64,000 bases of DNA from Pyrrhoderma lamaoense (GCA_002794735.1 NBAZ01000001.1:3534001-3598000), one strand, 5' to 3'. Numbered from the stretch's first letter, positions 23,051 through 37,264 are shown. A program made the numbers and translations. Notes: generated by a model not told the origin, from the sequence alone.

Positions 23051-25114
23051 ATGGGGTACATTCCCAAGCATGCCCTTGAAAACTTGAATGAATATCAGTA
23101 CAAGGGCGTTGACAAGTAAGCATTCCTAAAAAACCTGGTTATGTCCTTCTCGTCTTACATCCAGGATTTTGCTAGATCGATTCTATCTAAATATGTACTT
23201 CAGCCATACTGGAACCAGCTAGTCAAGCTTTGGCCAAAATGGGTGGCTCCCAACACGGTATATATGCTCTTCTTTCTTTTTTCTTTCTCTCTCTTCACTC
23301 TTATTATATGACACGTCTTTGAGCTCCTAATAAAACAATAATTGATGCGTGGGGTGTCCTTACGATGCACAGATTACCTTGACAGGACTCTCACTTGTAT
23401 TCATGAACTTTTTGACGATGTTGTATTATGATCCATATTATTATACTGCAAAACACTCTGATGGTCCTCCTAATTGGATATACTTCACGTATGCCGCACG
23501 TTGCTTTCTCTATCCATCTAGGAGGGGACTTATCTGACATAGTGAATTAGTTGGGCGGCAGGACTGTTCATGTACCAAAGTCTAGACGCGATAGATGGGT
23601 GAGTGGAGCCATTTCGTCATCGGTCTTCCTCTTTTTAGTTTTTGTGGCTCTAATCCTCGTCGTTGAGAATAGGAAACAGGCACGTAGAACTGGGATGGCC
23701 GGGCCTCTGGGTGAGATGTTTGATCATGGCAAGTTTCCTTTTTTAAATAAACAAATAAATTCTTCTCCTTCGTGTAATGACAATTGAATCTGTTAGGTTG
23801 TGACGCAATAAACACTACAGTGAGCCTTTCCGCACAACATGGAGGATAGTTTCATAATATGTATAATTTCACTAGCTGGGCGCGTTGTTAACGTGCTATG
23901 CTCTCAATCTGGGACGATCATGGTGGACTGTTGCATCCCAAGTGGCCACTCTAGCAAATTTCTATCTCACCACATGGGAAGAATATCATACGGGACAACT
24001 CTATCTTGGTGTCTTCTCTGGTCCCGTTGAAGGCATCTTGATGATTGTCGGTATATTCATCGTCACAGGCTTCAAGGGTTAGTACAACCGCCTCGGTTAT
24101 ATATAAGTATCTAAATCTAAATTTTTATTTTCAAAAGGACCAGCTTTCTGGGACCAAGGTGTCATCAGCTACTTTAGAGTTCGAGACTTGGTCCCGTCAT
24201 CAATCCCAGATGTCCCTCTAAACGAACTCTTCATGTATTTCGCCGGTCTTGGTTTAGCATTCAACATCTTCACGAGTTACCTGAACGTCTACAAAGCTAC
24301 TCATTCACCTGGTAACCCCCTCTCCACAACAACAACAACAACGACGACGACGAGTTCTTTCACAAGTCTAGCTCCTTACAAACCATTCCTCCGACTCCTC
24401 CCCTTCCCACTTTCCGTCCTCATCCACCTCTTCTGGTTATCAGCACCATCACCAAAATCGTCCACGATCCTACACTCAACGTTGTTCGTCCCCCATGCGT
24501 GTGCGTTCGGTCTGCAGTTTGCGCATCAGGTTGGGAGGATGATTTTGGCTCATCTGACGAAGAGGAGGGATATGCCGTTTTGGGAGTGGATGTGGTTGGT
24601 CAGTTTGGTGGCTGGTGTGGATGCGAATATGATGTGGCTTTTGGTCGGTGAGTCTTTGACGGATTTGTTTTCTCTTTCGGCCTCTTCTCTTTCTCTCTCT
24701 CTCTCTTTCTCTTTCTATGTCGCACAACTTCATGTTCTCTTACTTACTCACTCACCCCTTTCTCTCTCTCTCTCTCTCTCTCTACCGCACACTACACACT
24801 CACCAAGCCCACCCATCTTCCTCCACTCATTCGACAACATCAAGTTAACAGTCTACACATCCTTAACCCTCTCACTCCTCACCTACGGCCGGTTTTGCTA
24901 CAACGTCATAAACGAGATTACCAACTTTCTTGGGATAGCGTGTTTTACTGTACGTAAGAAGGATGGAAAGAGTGGTGTTTGGAGGGACGCTGTTCCGCTT
25001 GAGAGTCCAAGTCCGAGTCCGAGTCCGGTTGAGGTTGTGTCTAAGGAAAAGAAAATTGAAGGAAGGGGGAATGGGAATGGATTGGAAGAAGAGGGGAAGG
25101 AGAGTTGTCGTTGA
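23051..25114 (+). CDS. EPT1: CDP-ethanolamine/choline phosphotransferase
   Basis: Last step of the Kennedy pathway in ER/Golgi membranes: transfers phosphoethanolamine or phosphocholine from the CDP-alcohol to diacylglycerol. It begins MGYIPKHALENLNEYQYKG, like yeast Ept1/Cpt1. The CDP-alcohol motif DG-x2-AR-x8-G-x3-D-x3-D is complete once exons are joined (DAIDGKQARRTGMAGPLGE, then FDHGCDAIN). Multiple membrane segments follow. Exons: 23051-23115, 23176-23257, 23373-about 23489, 23549-23598, about 23670-23729, then from about 23797. The intron after FDHG has a GC donor (GCAAGT). The last intron (about 24649-24848) is CT-rich and its acceptor is uncertain, so the translation there is provisional. 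The tail is charged and Ser/Pro-rich. Ethanolamine versus choline preference cannot be told from sequence. Confidence 0.92.
24682..24716 (+). repeat. CT microsatellite in the last EPT1 intron
   Basis: A pyrimidine tract dominated by CT dinucleotides. A second tract lies at 24759-24783 in the same intron and could act as a long polypyrimidine tract. Confidence 0.8.
24759..24783 (+). repeat. CT microsatellite, second tract
   Basis: An almost pure TC run close to the likely 3' end of the last EPT1 intron. Confidence 0.8.
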
Positions 25115-25428
25115 GAGTGTATCTTACAAAGTTTAGAGATTTTGTTGTTGTTTAGCACACTTGGATAGAGATTCCGTATAATACAAAGGGGGAACAAAAT
25201 ATATAATATATTCAGCAGCCAGTCAGACGATAGGAGACAAAAGTGGGACCGTAGGAAATCAGAGCTAGCGAGTAAAAAAGTAATGAAAAAAAAGTTACAT
25301 AGTACAGGGGCTCTCAAAGGCATAAGAGAAGGGAGGATAAGCGTCATATATATATAAGCTAGTAATCTGCACAAAAATTTATCTTTGTGACATAGAATTA
25401 TATGGTTTAAACTCTAAAAGTAAACCAT
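25115..25428. other. Convergent intergenic, EPT1 / histone H3
   Basis: 3' flanks of two convergent genes. No further feature seen. Confidence 0.4.
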
Positions 25429-26257
<829 letters not shown>

Positions 26258-26509
26258 CTACAAAATTGTGTTGTGCTTTAGGATGAGTTTAGTTGGTTGT
26301 TGACGACGTAGACGACGAGACGACGACGAGGGGGATGATGGAGAGAGACAAGAAACGCGCCGTGTTGGGCCGCATTAGGATAGCCTCTGATTACAAGATG
26401 GCCCGTGGGAATTAAACGTCATATGCGGGACCCCGCTGTCGGCTGTCTGTCCTCGTTTCTCGTCGCCGCGCTGCATCCTCATCGTTGTCGCTGCCGACCG
26501 TCAACCAAG
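26258..26509. promoter_or_regulatory. Bidirectional promoter, histone H3 / SNF1
   Basis: The two start codons point outward from a 252-bp spacer, so both promoters must overlap. It contains GAC-rich runs (26299-26335) but no clear TATA box. Confidence 0.6.
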
Positions 26510-28594
26510 ATGTCGAGCAATAATCTTGCAGAATCTTTCCCGCTCTCAAAGCTCGGCGAATACAAAGTCGTCAATGAAATCGCTGAGGGTACTTTTGGCA
26601 AGGTCAAAAGTAAGCATACATCCCTTTCTCGTCTTTCTCAAGCCTTACATCTTTGCCTCTAGTGGCCTATCACACTATCACAGGTCAAAAGGTCGCAATG
26701 AAGTTTCTTTCAAAGGACGCGATCATCGCATCGCGTACCAAGATGCGAGTCCAGCGTGAGGTCGACTACATGCGCATGCTCCGGCATCCTCACATTATTA
26801 AGCTATACGAGGTCATCTCAACACCAAAGGATATCATCATTGTTCTAGAGTTTGCTGGAGGAGAACTTTTCAAATACATCGTAGAAAAAGGAAGGATGCC
26901 TGAACCGCAAGCTCGTCGCTTTTTTCAACAGATGATTTCTGGGATTGATTACAGTCACCGTTTGAAGATTGTCCATCGTGACCTCAAGCCAGAAAATATA
27001 CTTCTTGATGATGATCTCAATGTAAAAATCGCAGATTTCGGACTTTCTAACGAAATCAAAGACGGTGACTTTCTTAAAACAAGTTGTGGTAGTCCTAACT
27101 ATGCCGCTCCTGAAGTCATTCGAGGAGCTCTTTACACCGGCCCGGAAGTTGATGTCTGGAGCAGTGGTGTTATTCTATATGTGATGCTCTGTGGTCGTCT
27201 TCCTTTTGAGAATGAAGATGTTGGTCGCCTTTTCCAACAGATTGCTGAGGGAGTTTACTTCTTGCCAAGTCATCTATCTCATGACGCTCGTTCGCTCATC
27301 AATGGGATGCTCCATGTTGACCCTGTTAAACGTTTAACTATCGCAGACATAATGGTCCATCCTTGGTTCACCCCTGACCTTCCTCGCTATCTTACTCCTC
27401 TCCCACCTCCCCCTGGACCAGTTCTTGGAACGCTGACTTCTCTTGTCGCCCCTCTCAAGCAATTAGACTTTGAAGTAATTGAGGGTCTAGGTAGGATGGA
27501 GGAGGATGTTGTCAAAGAACTTGCGGAACGTATCCAAGGTGTCACCTTAGATGAAGTTTGGGAAGCTTTGCGCCGTGAAGATGGCCCTCAAGGTAATGCC
27601 GTCAAGGTCGCCTATCTACTTCTTAGAGATAAACGCAGAAAGGGAAAGGATTGTAAGCTAAGCTTTTTATCCTTTGTCTGATTATTCATACGGCTAACTG
27701 CGGGACATAGTGGCTGAATTTGAGGATCAAGAACGAGAAGCCCAGCTTGTTGCATTAGATCCTCGAAACATGCTTTCTCCAAAGGTACTTTCAGCCAGCG
27801 GAAACCCTGATGTTGAACAGAATCCATTCGAGGCCGAATTCAATGAGGAAGAAGTGGACGAAGATGATGGTGAAGGGTCCGGGACAGTGGACTTTTCCAC
27901 GACAGGGGAAGAGAACGAAGAAAATAACTTTGCAGTTTTGAATTCTTCCCTTCCTGGAGAACAAGAGACTCAACCTCATCATCTTGCATCGTATGCATCA
28001 GCTAAAAAATCTGTAGGCTCGGGTGCAAAAGAGAAAAAGCAGCATCGTACTCGTTGGCACTTTGGTATTAGAAGTCGAAGCCCGCCAATGGAAGTTATGT
28101 CTGCAATATACGCCTCACTAAAATCGTTGGGTATGGAATGGAGGGAAAAGAAGGATCTTGGTGGTCTGTGCGCATTCCATCCTCGAGCGAAGGGTGACGT
28201 TACTCCTGCACAAATCGAACGAGCACGAGAAATGGACGGACATGCTTTACGTGTTGACCTACGAGCTGCGTCCTCTATCTACTTTGTGGAAACTCGTGCG
28301 AGACAGGACGATGTAGTGATTCTAATGAACATCCAGCTCTACTATGTAGATGGAGATAACTATTTAGTTGACTTCCACCACAAGCGTTCATATAAAGCGA
28401 GCACGGAGCCTGGGGCTGGGCGTTTCGAAATGGCAAAACCGATCGCTCCTAGCGAGAGTGCATCTGAAACAAGTAGTATAGTTCCTGCTGATATGCAAGC
28501 TAAAGAAGAGACTGTTGTCTCGCCCTATATGTTTATGGATGTAGCATGCAAACTCATTCTTGATCTAGCTGGAGGAGCGGATGATGGGCGTTGA
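26510..28594 (+). CDS. SNF1: SNF1 / AMP-activated protein kinase catalytic subunit
   Basis: Ser/Thr kinase that relieves glucose repression and controls energy stress. Exons 26510-26609, 26663-27652 and 27711-28594 join in frame. The kinase domain shows GEYKVVNEIAEGTFGKVK, VAMKFLSKDAI (catalytic Lys), HRDLKPENILLDD, IADFGLSNEIKDGDFLKTSC with activation-loop Thr before CGSPNYAAPEV, and DVWSSGVILYVMLCGRLPF. A UBA-like/autoinhibitory segment follows (27470-27640), then an acidic linker, and the C-terminal regulatory-subunit-binding domain (WHFGIRSRSPPMEVMSAIY to the end, with MFMDVACKLILDLAGG). The N-terminus lacks the poly-His stretch of yeast Snf1. The ATG at 26510 is chosen because exon 1 from there gives the typical short lead-in. 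Confidence 0.96.
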
Positions 28595-29088
28595 ACCCGA
28601 CTATTTCTTTTTACTTCCTGTTCTCTCTTCTCCTTTCTCTCTCCTCTGGTCGCTAACGTACATGCTTAATCTTGCAATTTTTTTCCTAGTCTCGCGAATC
28701 GCTTTTTCTTGGCTGTCTGCTCTCGACTTCTTGCGTGGATGTCTACTTGCTTTTTTTACGTCTTATCAACACCTTACCCCAACTAAACAATGTATTATAA
28801 CGACTGTAATGCTTGTCCCTTTTTCGTCCATGTTTGTTCCTTGCTTTCACTGGTTGTGTACATTACTATACCTTGCTGCTATGTATCCAACGGATCTCAT
28901 TGTTTTTGTAACGTCGCTTGTCGACATCAGATGCTTGGTAAGACGAGCGCTGTCATCATTTTTCGCGATCTACTTGTATTAGTAAACAAACTTGGTTGAT
29001 GAGTAAAGCGACCTTTCGTCTAAACTACCTAAACCCGTATATAAGGAAAATTGACCAACATAACAATGAGTCTGACATTGAGAAAATT
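28595..29088. other. Intergenic, SNF1 to secreted cupin
   Basis: 3' flank of SNF1 (T-rich) and the promoter of the secreted cupin with a TATA box. Open frames here look like chance. Confidence 0.45.
29038..29046 (+). promoter_or_regulatory. TATA box of the secreted cupin gene
   Basis: TATATAAGG lies 51 bp upstream of the ATG at 29089. It argues against the more upstream in-frame ATG at about 28999. Confidence 0.55.
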
Positions 29089-29736
29089 ATGTTCAAGTCT
29101 AGTCTTTCTCTGCTCCTTTTGACCCTTGCATTCTCGCTAGTAAGAGCAAGCGAGGTAGTGAACGTTACTCTCTCTCCTTATGGGACTATTCGTAGAGTCG
29201 TAACAGGAACTACCTACGAGGGTAACTCTACTGTTCTCGAAGACAAACGTCTGACTGCGTATGACAACGTAACGATAGCTCAGACGAGCTTGTTCTGGAC
29301 GGATACTATCCCTTATAACAGTACCGCCGGACCATTTGTTGACCTGGCTCCACAACATCCTGAGGATGTACAGAGCAACAACGGAACACATTTTTTTGCT
29401 TTGGATTTCGGACCCGGAACGAGTTATGTAAGTTTTGACCAAAACTACCTAAAGTTCCTTTTGATTCTAAACTGAAACATGATTCTCTTTCTCTCCTTTG
29501 ATTGATATATTATATTCAAACTCTCGACTTTTGCTCTGTACATGCAGAAACGCCATCAAACCCCGTCAATTGATTTTGGAGTTATTACTCATGGAAATAT
29601 GACACTCATTCTTGATGGAGATGAGAGGGTTTATCTTGGACCTGGGGATGTGCTTATCAATCGCGGTGTTGTCCACGCTTGGGCTAATGAAGGGACGGAA
29701 TGGGTTAGAATGTATTTCACATTGACTCGTAAGTGA
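29089..29736 (+). CDS. Secreted cupin-domain protein (cupin 2)
   Basis: Paralogue of the cupin at 12.5 kb but with a cleavable signal peptide (MFKSSLSLLLLTLAFSLVRA) and several N-glycosylation sequons (NVT, NST, NGT), so probably extracellular. Exons 29089-29427 and 29548-29736 join through a GTAAGT...TGCAG intron at the same place as in the paralogue. The cupin part reads HQTPSIDFGVITHGN, LILDGDERVYLGPGDVLINR, GVVHAWANEGTEWVRMYF and stops after TLTRK. Motif 2 His and Asn are kept; motif 1 has one His. The start at 29089 fits both the signal peptide and the TATA box. Substrate and activity are unknown. Confidence 0.85.
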
Positions 29737-30840
29737 AATTGCTGCTCTCTTATTTATCTAGAGTAATATGCTCATCTACTTTAAATATATTTAGCCTCGA
29801 TAATTATAGCTGAATTATAGTTCTTGTTCCGAAGCTCCAAGATATATATATATAAATCGAGAAGAATAATCTATAATTAAATAGAAATTTAGAAGAAATA
29901 AAGCTTTGCAAGATGTACATGTAAACGTATAACGTTCTTACTCAAGTAGATTTGATAATACATGGTATCCTTAACAAATACGATATTATTCTGATATTGT
30001 CAAAGTAGGATTGAATAAATTCCTAGCGAATGTTGGCTCAGAACGAGAAACTCGCTATATACAAAACCGTATACGACCGACTTCTAGACATTTATATTAT
30101 TTGGGTGGCTTGTGTCGATTTTAATGATATTCTAAGACGTATGAAAGAAGATGATATAGCATAGCCTTGTTAGTCTTCAGATGTAAAAGTTCGTGATACC
30201 GTCGCCTTGTACTTTGGTTTAGGTTACAGATATCATTTGCAGGAAGATACAGATAAAATTCATAAGTCTGGCTTTCTCTAACGTATTCTTTACATTCTCG
30301 GCTACACCTTGTAGTTCCTTTAACTATATTCTCTCATACACAGGATGAATGCCTAGTCCTGATCTTTCGTACATATGTGTGTTTCCTATAGTATCTAATT
30401 TCGTAGAGGATACACAGATCTCGATAATTGAGATGACATCTTGAGCATGTATTATAACATTCCAAGAACTACCAGCCTTATCGTAGCTAAACCTGGACAA
30501 ACATGATAGACAATGGCACTTCACTAGTTCATTGACTAGCACAATAGAAATGAGAAAACAAGGTTACGTTTGAGAAGGTAGGCCAGTTTTAGATATCTAG
30601 ATATGTTAGCGTTGTAAATATTTTGATGGCTTACTATCAAGTCGTCTTTTTCCCAAAGGTTAAAATACGGAAGTAGAAGTATCAGCCAAAAGTTAAAACA
30701 CTAACTGTGGGAATATCTACCATATTAGGCATGTCACGCAACCGCGTCTCATACACGCGGGTTCGCGTTTAGGGTCACGGATCCGAACCACTACCTCGAA
30801 TTGTAGACTAACTTCGTTTCCGGAGTTCTCATCGTCTGAT
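29737..30840. other. Intergenic, cupin 2 to SMC4
   Basis: 1.1 kb, AT-rich. Short frames on the minus strand near 30324-30542 show no homology that I recognise. No gene supported. Confidence 0.4.
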
Positions 30841-33800
30841 ATGCCCCCTAGGAGAAGTACAAGGAAAGCATCGGTAGCTCCTGAGGATACTGAGGCACCA
30901 TCACAACGAACGACCACCCGAAGGACATCGGCTTCAAAGAGAAAACGCGTCGAGCCTGAAGTCAAGGAAGAAGAAATTGAGGACTTGGGGCCTGTTTCAG
31001 AACAACCAAAAATCCCTAGCTCTAAGACGCGTAAACCTCCAACGCGGCAAGCGTCCACCTCTCTGGGAAAGGGCCGTCGAGGAGCGCGCAAGGCATCACT
31101 TGTAGTTGAAGACAATGAAGAAGTGCCTGAAGAAACCCATGTTGATGAGGAACCCTCACCCCCCAAACGATCAAAGCGAAGTACAACACCAGAGGATGAC
31201 AAATCTGATGATGAAAAACCAGAGAGTGCATACTCAAAGAAATCGAAGGTCCTTAAGAATGTCAAACCAGCTTCTCGGGCGTCCAAATTGAGAAGGGTCC
31301 AATCTGACGACGAGGGATCTCAGGGCAGTGAGAACGAAGATAAAGCTGGAAACGATGAGTCAGACTATGAAGAAGAAAGGCCTACTAGGAAAAAACGTGG
31401 TTCTTCTAAACCTCCCCACGCGCTTCAACGTCCTCCAAATCAAAGAAGGGTGTATCTAAGTCTACAGTAAAGAAGGAAGTGAAGAAGTGAAGAAGGAAAA
31501 GACAATAGAAGAAGTTAACGAAGAAGAAGAAGAAGAAGAAGAACAGTCTACTCCCCGCCCTTCTCGCGTTCAGGCGAATGTCGACAGGGATGCTAACAAG
31601 AAAATTATCGCAAAACCTTCTGAAGAGTCGGATGGGGAACCGGAACAGTCCCTACTCGATAACCACCCTATCACGGTGGTTACAAGGCCTCGTGTATCGA
31701 TTGTCCCACCTCCTCCTGCTCCAGAAGAATTCCAGGGACCTAAGTCACGTCTTGTTATTCACAAGATGGTTCTTGTGAATTTCAAGAGTTATGCTGGCCG
31801 TCAAGTTATTGGTCCCTTCCACAAGGTTTGTTCATTTCGCCTGTTTAATTAAATAATATACTAATCAATGATCCAGTCCTTCTCTGCAATTGTCGGCCCG
31901 AATGGTTCCGGCAAATCCAATACGATCGATGCATTGCTCTTCGTATTTGGATACCGTGCGTCGAAGATGAGACAAGGAAAATTGTCTGAATTGATACACA
32001 ATTCGGCAAACTACCCAGACCTTGATGAGTGCTCTGTGGAAGTACATTTCAGAGATATCATCGATTTGGTAAGTTTTCGATGTAGAAATTCGTTCCATTC
32101 CGCAATGTAACTTGTTTGTGTAGCCTGGTCCAGATGCATACGAAGTGGTGCCTAATTCGCAGATTATAGTTGCTCGGTATGCTTATAAGGGTAACTCAAG
32201 CAAATATACCATCAACGGTAGAACAAGTAACTTTACGGAGGTGACAACACTTCTTAAAGGTCGAGGGATTGACCTAGACCACAAGCGGTTCCTTATTTTA
32301 CAAGGAGAAGTCGAAAGTATAGCGCAGATGAAACCCAAGGCACCCACTGAGCATGAAGATGGACTCCTAGAGTACCTAGAAGATATAATCGGTACGGCTA
32401 GGTACAAGGAACCGATTGAGCAGGCCCTTGCAGCACTTGATACTCTAGCGGAACAACGTTCAGAGAAGCTTGGGCGTCTCCGGATCGTTGAACGTGAGAA
32501 GAATGCTCTTGAAGAGCAGAAACGCGAAGCCGAAGAGTTTCTGCGTCTTCAGAATGAACTAGTCCGAGCACAATCCCGTCTGTACCAATGGTATCTATGG
32601 AAATGCTTGGAGGCTGATCAACAATATGCGGAAACAATTGTAAGGATATATGTTTATTTTTCATCAATTAAATGACATTAAACCGAAAAAAACACAAATA
32701 ATTATAAAGGAAACTCTTGAAAAAGAGCTTGTAGACGAGACGGAGAAAAACAAGGATGACATCGAACATTGCCAAGCACTTGAAAAGCATTTTGAGGAGC
32801 GCGGAAAGGCCTATGAAGTATGCCTTTTCTCTGGGGAGCTGTGATAACTTTACTAAGAGGATTTTTGTAGGAAGTAAAACAGGCTGCAGCCGCAGCCATG
32901 CAAGAACTTGCTACTTACGAGAAGCAACAGGTCAATCTCGAGGAACGCAAGAAGCATGCCACTTCTAAGGCAAAGAAGCTAAAGAAATCAGTTCAAGAAG
33001 TATGTAATCGTTCTTTAATACTGTATGCCCTTTTTGTGATTATTGATACCCTTTCTTAGGATCAGAAAGCCAGAGATGATGCGCTTAGGACCATAAGCAA
33101 CAGTGACGAGAAAGTGGAAAAGGAGAAATCAAAGCAAGAAGAGTATGAGGAATCACTTGAACGTGAGGAAAGAATACTTGAAACTATCCAAGAGAGTTTG
33201 AAGGGTAAGCTAATTCACAATCTACAAGTTGATATGTCTCTTACGTTCTCTATCTAGATAAGACTCAGGTCTTCCATGATCAGATTGAAGCTAGACAAAA
33301 GGAGCTGCAACCTTGGACTGCGCAAATCAATGCTAAACAAACTGAAATGGATATCGCACAAAGTGAGAGGGACACACTTGCTGAAAAGGCGGAAGCGATT
33401 AAGAGTACACGCAAGGAAGCTCAAGAGGCATTCCTGCAACTACAAGCGGATCTTCAAGTGAAGGTACATACACCCCTCTTTTTTCTATGATCGTTATTGT
33501 TTTCTAAAAACAACCCCAGGAAGGAGAAAAGGAGCAGCTTATTTCAAACAAACGTTCCCTCAAGAAGGAACTTGAAGCTAGTGAACATAAACTTAATGTA
33601 AGCCTGTGTTCTTTGGTACTCTCCTTATTACTTGCTAATCCCGTGTTAAATATCAGGGTCTGAAAGAGAATGTAGCTGCTTTACGAACCAAGGCCACTAG
33701 TCTGAAACAGAAGGCGGATGAAGCGAAGGCTTCACAAGCAGCTAGTACATCTCAGAATCGCGTCCTTGATGGTTTGACTAGATTAAGAAATAGCGGTCGT

Positions 33801-36526
33801 ATAACAGGGTTCCACGTGAGTTTGTACACCATTCCGATAAGTATAAATCTAAGTGATTATCACAGGGCCGCTTGGGGAGCCTTGGGACTATTCCTGAAAA
33901 ATATGATGTAGCAATATCTACTGCTTGCCCCCAACTCAACAATCTCATCGTAGATACTGTGGATCAAGGCCAAGCATGTATAGAATACCTGCGAAAGCAG
34001 AATCTTGGAAGAGCATCCTTCATTGTGCTTGAGAAACTCAATCCAAAAAATGGGTTGGATAAAATTGCTACTCCAGAGAATGTACCGCGCTTGTTTGATC
34101 TCATTACACCTCGTGAGCAGCGATTTGCCCCTGCTTTTTTCAAAGCCGTAGGGAACACTCTTGTTGCCGCTGATCTCGAGCAAGCGAACCGCATTGCGTA
34201 TGGACAAAGGCGGTGGCGTGTTGTCACTCTAACAGGTCAACTCATTGACACCTCTGGAACGATGTCGGGTGGTGGTACGAATGTCGCACGCGGCATGATG
34301 AGTTCCAAACTTGCTGCCGAAGCTGTACAACCGGAGGTCTTGAAGAAGTATGAGACAGATAGCGAAGAGGCTGTTCGTCGCCTCGAAGCGGCAATCGCGG
34401 ATCTTCGGAATTTCGAGGCATCTGTGGATGCATTGACAAAACGCATACCAGAGACGGATATGGCGCTTCAGAAGATTGAGCTAGATATTCAAACAGGCAA
34501 GAAACGTATTTCAGAAGCTGAAAAACGTGTACATGAATTAAAGTGAGTAAATTTGTGTCACTCATAAAATGATTACCTTTTTAATGGGTGGATTAGGTCG
34601 AAGAGTAAACCAAATGAAGGCGACCTTGCTAGAATCGCGACATTAGAAAAGGAAATCTCTATGTCTTTGGCTGATCTCGAGAAGCTGAAGAAAAAGGCCG
34701 GTGTTATCGAGAAGGCCATTCAAGACCTCGAGAAGAAGATTATCGAGATCGGTGGATCGAAACTACTTGCTCAGAAATCCAAGGTTGACGGAATCAAGAC
34801 ACACATCAATATTGCTATGGATGAAATCACCAAAGCCGAAGTAGCGAAGGCGAAAGCAGAGAAGGACCTAGTACGATTTAACAAAAATATCGAAAACAAC
34901 ACCATTTCCTTACAAGAAGTCGAAGAAGAGTTAGACGAACTTAATTCACAATTGAAGGAATGCAATGATTACTTGGCAGAGGTACAATCTAAGGTTGACG
35001 CTGCTCAAGCCGCTGCAGATAATGCAAAGGATGACTTAGAGGCCTTGAAAGAACAGCTTGACGATAAGATGGAACAGATCCAAGAGTTTAGACAGAAAGA
35101 GGTATAAGTTCGATCAGCTCGCGTAGCCACAGATGCTGATCTAGTTTATAGATGACGATCCGCCAGAAGCTCAACGACGCGAAGAAAGAGTCAGCAGAGA
35201 ATGAGAAGGCAATTGAGCACTACAGTATTGAACACGATAAGCTGAAGTTGGAGGAAGTCGAGTAAGTGTTCTATTACTTGTTTATATCACGCCTAACCCG
35301 ATCTTCTCCACTAGCGACGAAGAGGAGGGAGATGCAGTAGTGGAAGTTGCAGATGTGGACCCGGATAAGGGAGTAGACGTAGATGAGCAAGCTGAGGAGC
35401 ATGATACGGAAGATCAGGAGAGGACAGACAGACCCGAACCCACAGAAAATACGTGTCCGGAGACTAAAAAGAAGAGCGCAGGCACACCGTCGATGAAGTT
35501 ACATGTCTACACAGCGGAGGAACTGTCACAGTTCAAGAAAAAGGGATTACTCGCTGATGTTGCTCTTCTTGACGGTCAGTCAGATTATTTATCATTTGTA
35601 TCGACTATAATACTGAGAACCAAATACAGAACAAGTCAAGAATGCAAATCCTAATCTTGCAGTGTTGAAAGAGTACCGCAGACGTGAACAAGAATTCCTT
35701 GACAGGGCAAAGGACCTTGATCATGTCACAGGACTACGCGACGAACAGAAGGCAGTTTATGACGGTCTCAGAAAGCAGAGACTTGACGAGTTCATGACGG
35801 GATTCAACACCATCTCAGCGAAGCTGAAGGAGATGTATCAGGTTAGTAGAAGTGTCAGGTTGTTAGAGATTTCTAAATTATACTAACAAAAATATATCAG
35901 ATGATCACCTTAGGCGGGAATGCTGAGCTAGAATTAGTGGACAGTATGGATCCATTCTCGGAAGGAATAATCTTCTCAGTCATGCCTCCAAAGAAGAGCT
36001 GGAAGAATATCTCAAATCTGTCTGGTGGGGAGAAGGTATGAAATGGCGTGATACACAGAGAAATGTACTTAGCTAATCTGTCTCTTAGACTCTGAGTTCA
36101 CTGGCTCTTGTCTTTGCATTACATGTCTTTAAGCCGACACCCCTATATTTCATGGACGAGATTGATGCAGCTTTGGACTTCCGAAATGTGTCGATCGTGG
36201 CGAACTATATCAAAGATCGGACCAAGAACGCTCAATTCATCATTATTTCTCTTCGAAATGATATGTTTGAGCTTGCTCATCGCCTTATTGGTATATATAA
36301 GACTTCAAACGCTACTCGAAGTAAGTATAAGGAATTAACTCCTGTGTTCTCGCATTGATTTACTGAAACATAACTTTGCATAGGTCTTTCGATTAATAAC
36401 CACGCTCTGCATGCAATGGCAACCCAGATGACCCAAGCTCAGGCGATCGCGCAGACACCGACCCAGTCTCGCATAATGACCATGTCGTCTGTCTCTGTTG
36501 CTCCGTTAGGGGCTGCGAATATCTAA
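30841..36526 (+). CDS. SMC4: Condensin subunit SMC4
   Basis: ATPase core of condensin, which compacts mitotic chromosomes with SMC2. The N-terminal 300 or so residues are charged and low-complexity, with basic clusters and a Glu run encoded by GAA repeats (31520-31542). Walker A is AIVGPNGSGKSNTIDALLF (31890-31940). The hinge lies around 33790-34290 (GRITGFHGRLGSLGTIPEKY, SFIVLEKL, TMSGGGTN), flanked by long coiled coils. The ABC signature NLSGGEKTLSSLALVFALH and Walker B PLYFMDEIDAALDF lie at 36015-36175, and the protein ends APLGAANI. At least twelve GT-AG introns of about 50-70 nt are needed. In the N-terminal tail the frame changes near 31417 and 31488. This is either two missing bases or one weak 43-nt intron; I favour missing bases, since the intermediate frame is Lys/Ser-rich like its surroundings. 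Confidence 0.95.
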
Positions 36527-37264
36527 GGTGTTACCAAAATGCTCATTATGTCTTGCTCTTTCACATTTACTATCATTTTCTTATCTTCTTTATGTGTTGT
36601 ATGTTTTCGTATGCTTGTAGTCTATCTGCCTCTGGACTTCCTATTATTATTATGATATTCCTTTTCCCATTTCTCCCTATACAGATGAATGCATATTACT
36701 TCATACTTATTATTTTTGTGTTGTGTGATATCATCTATCATTCTCTTCCCTTAACCAGGCGCCATACCGTGAGCTATCAGTTTTCGATATGGCAGGTCTT
36801 GGTCTGTATCATTAATCGCAGCAGATGTCGACAACATACTTTTGGACCAAACACAGAGCTAAAACGAACCTTCAAAAGCAATATCCGCATACGGATCATT
36901 TTATTGGATCGGAGTGCCTACTGCCAAATTATACATCCATGGTATCACTTTCTTTCTTCAAGATGACTTCTGATTCTGGGTTAGTTGTACTATCACGTAA
37001 TTCCGAAGGAACGAGTAGAGAGAGTTTTCTTTGTAAACTTTAGATAAAACTTGTAAATATAAATTCTGTATGAAAGATACATTTGAAAAATAGAGTCAAA
37101 GCGAGAAGGCAATGAGAAAAATCGAACCGAGTCTAAATTATAGTAAATATCTCACACTAGTCTGTTTTCTTATGTAATACTTGGCTAAGGCATGAAAAGA
37201 CCTAAGCTAAGAGCCTCAATAGAACGATTTGTACTCGTCAATAAAATTACAAGTAATTTCCATA
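36527..37264. other. Intergenic, SMC4 to CstF-like gene
   Basis: Pyrimidine-rich 3' flank of SMC4 followed by the upstream region of the next gene. No gene supported. Confidence 0.4.

Noticed and set aside
24476..25374. Minus-strand frames over the EPT1 last exons
   Set aside because: Produced by CT repeats and antisense of membrane-protein codons.
28581..28999. Plus-strand hydrophobic frames after SNF1
   Set aside because: They lie in the T-rich 3' flank, overlap the SNF1 stop and show no conserved motif.
30717..31286. 190-codon minus-strand frame opposite the SMC4 N-terminal tail
   Set aside because: It is Ser/Asp-rich and mirrors the low-complexity Lys/Glu coding of SMC4; no start context or homology.
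36553..37043. Frames after SMC4
   Set aside because: Pyrimidine-rich untranslated sequence; no family resemblance.
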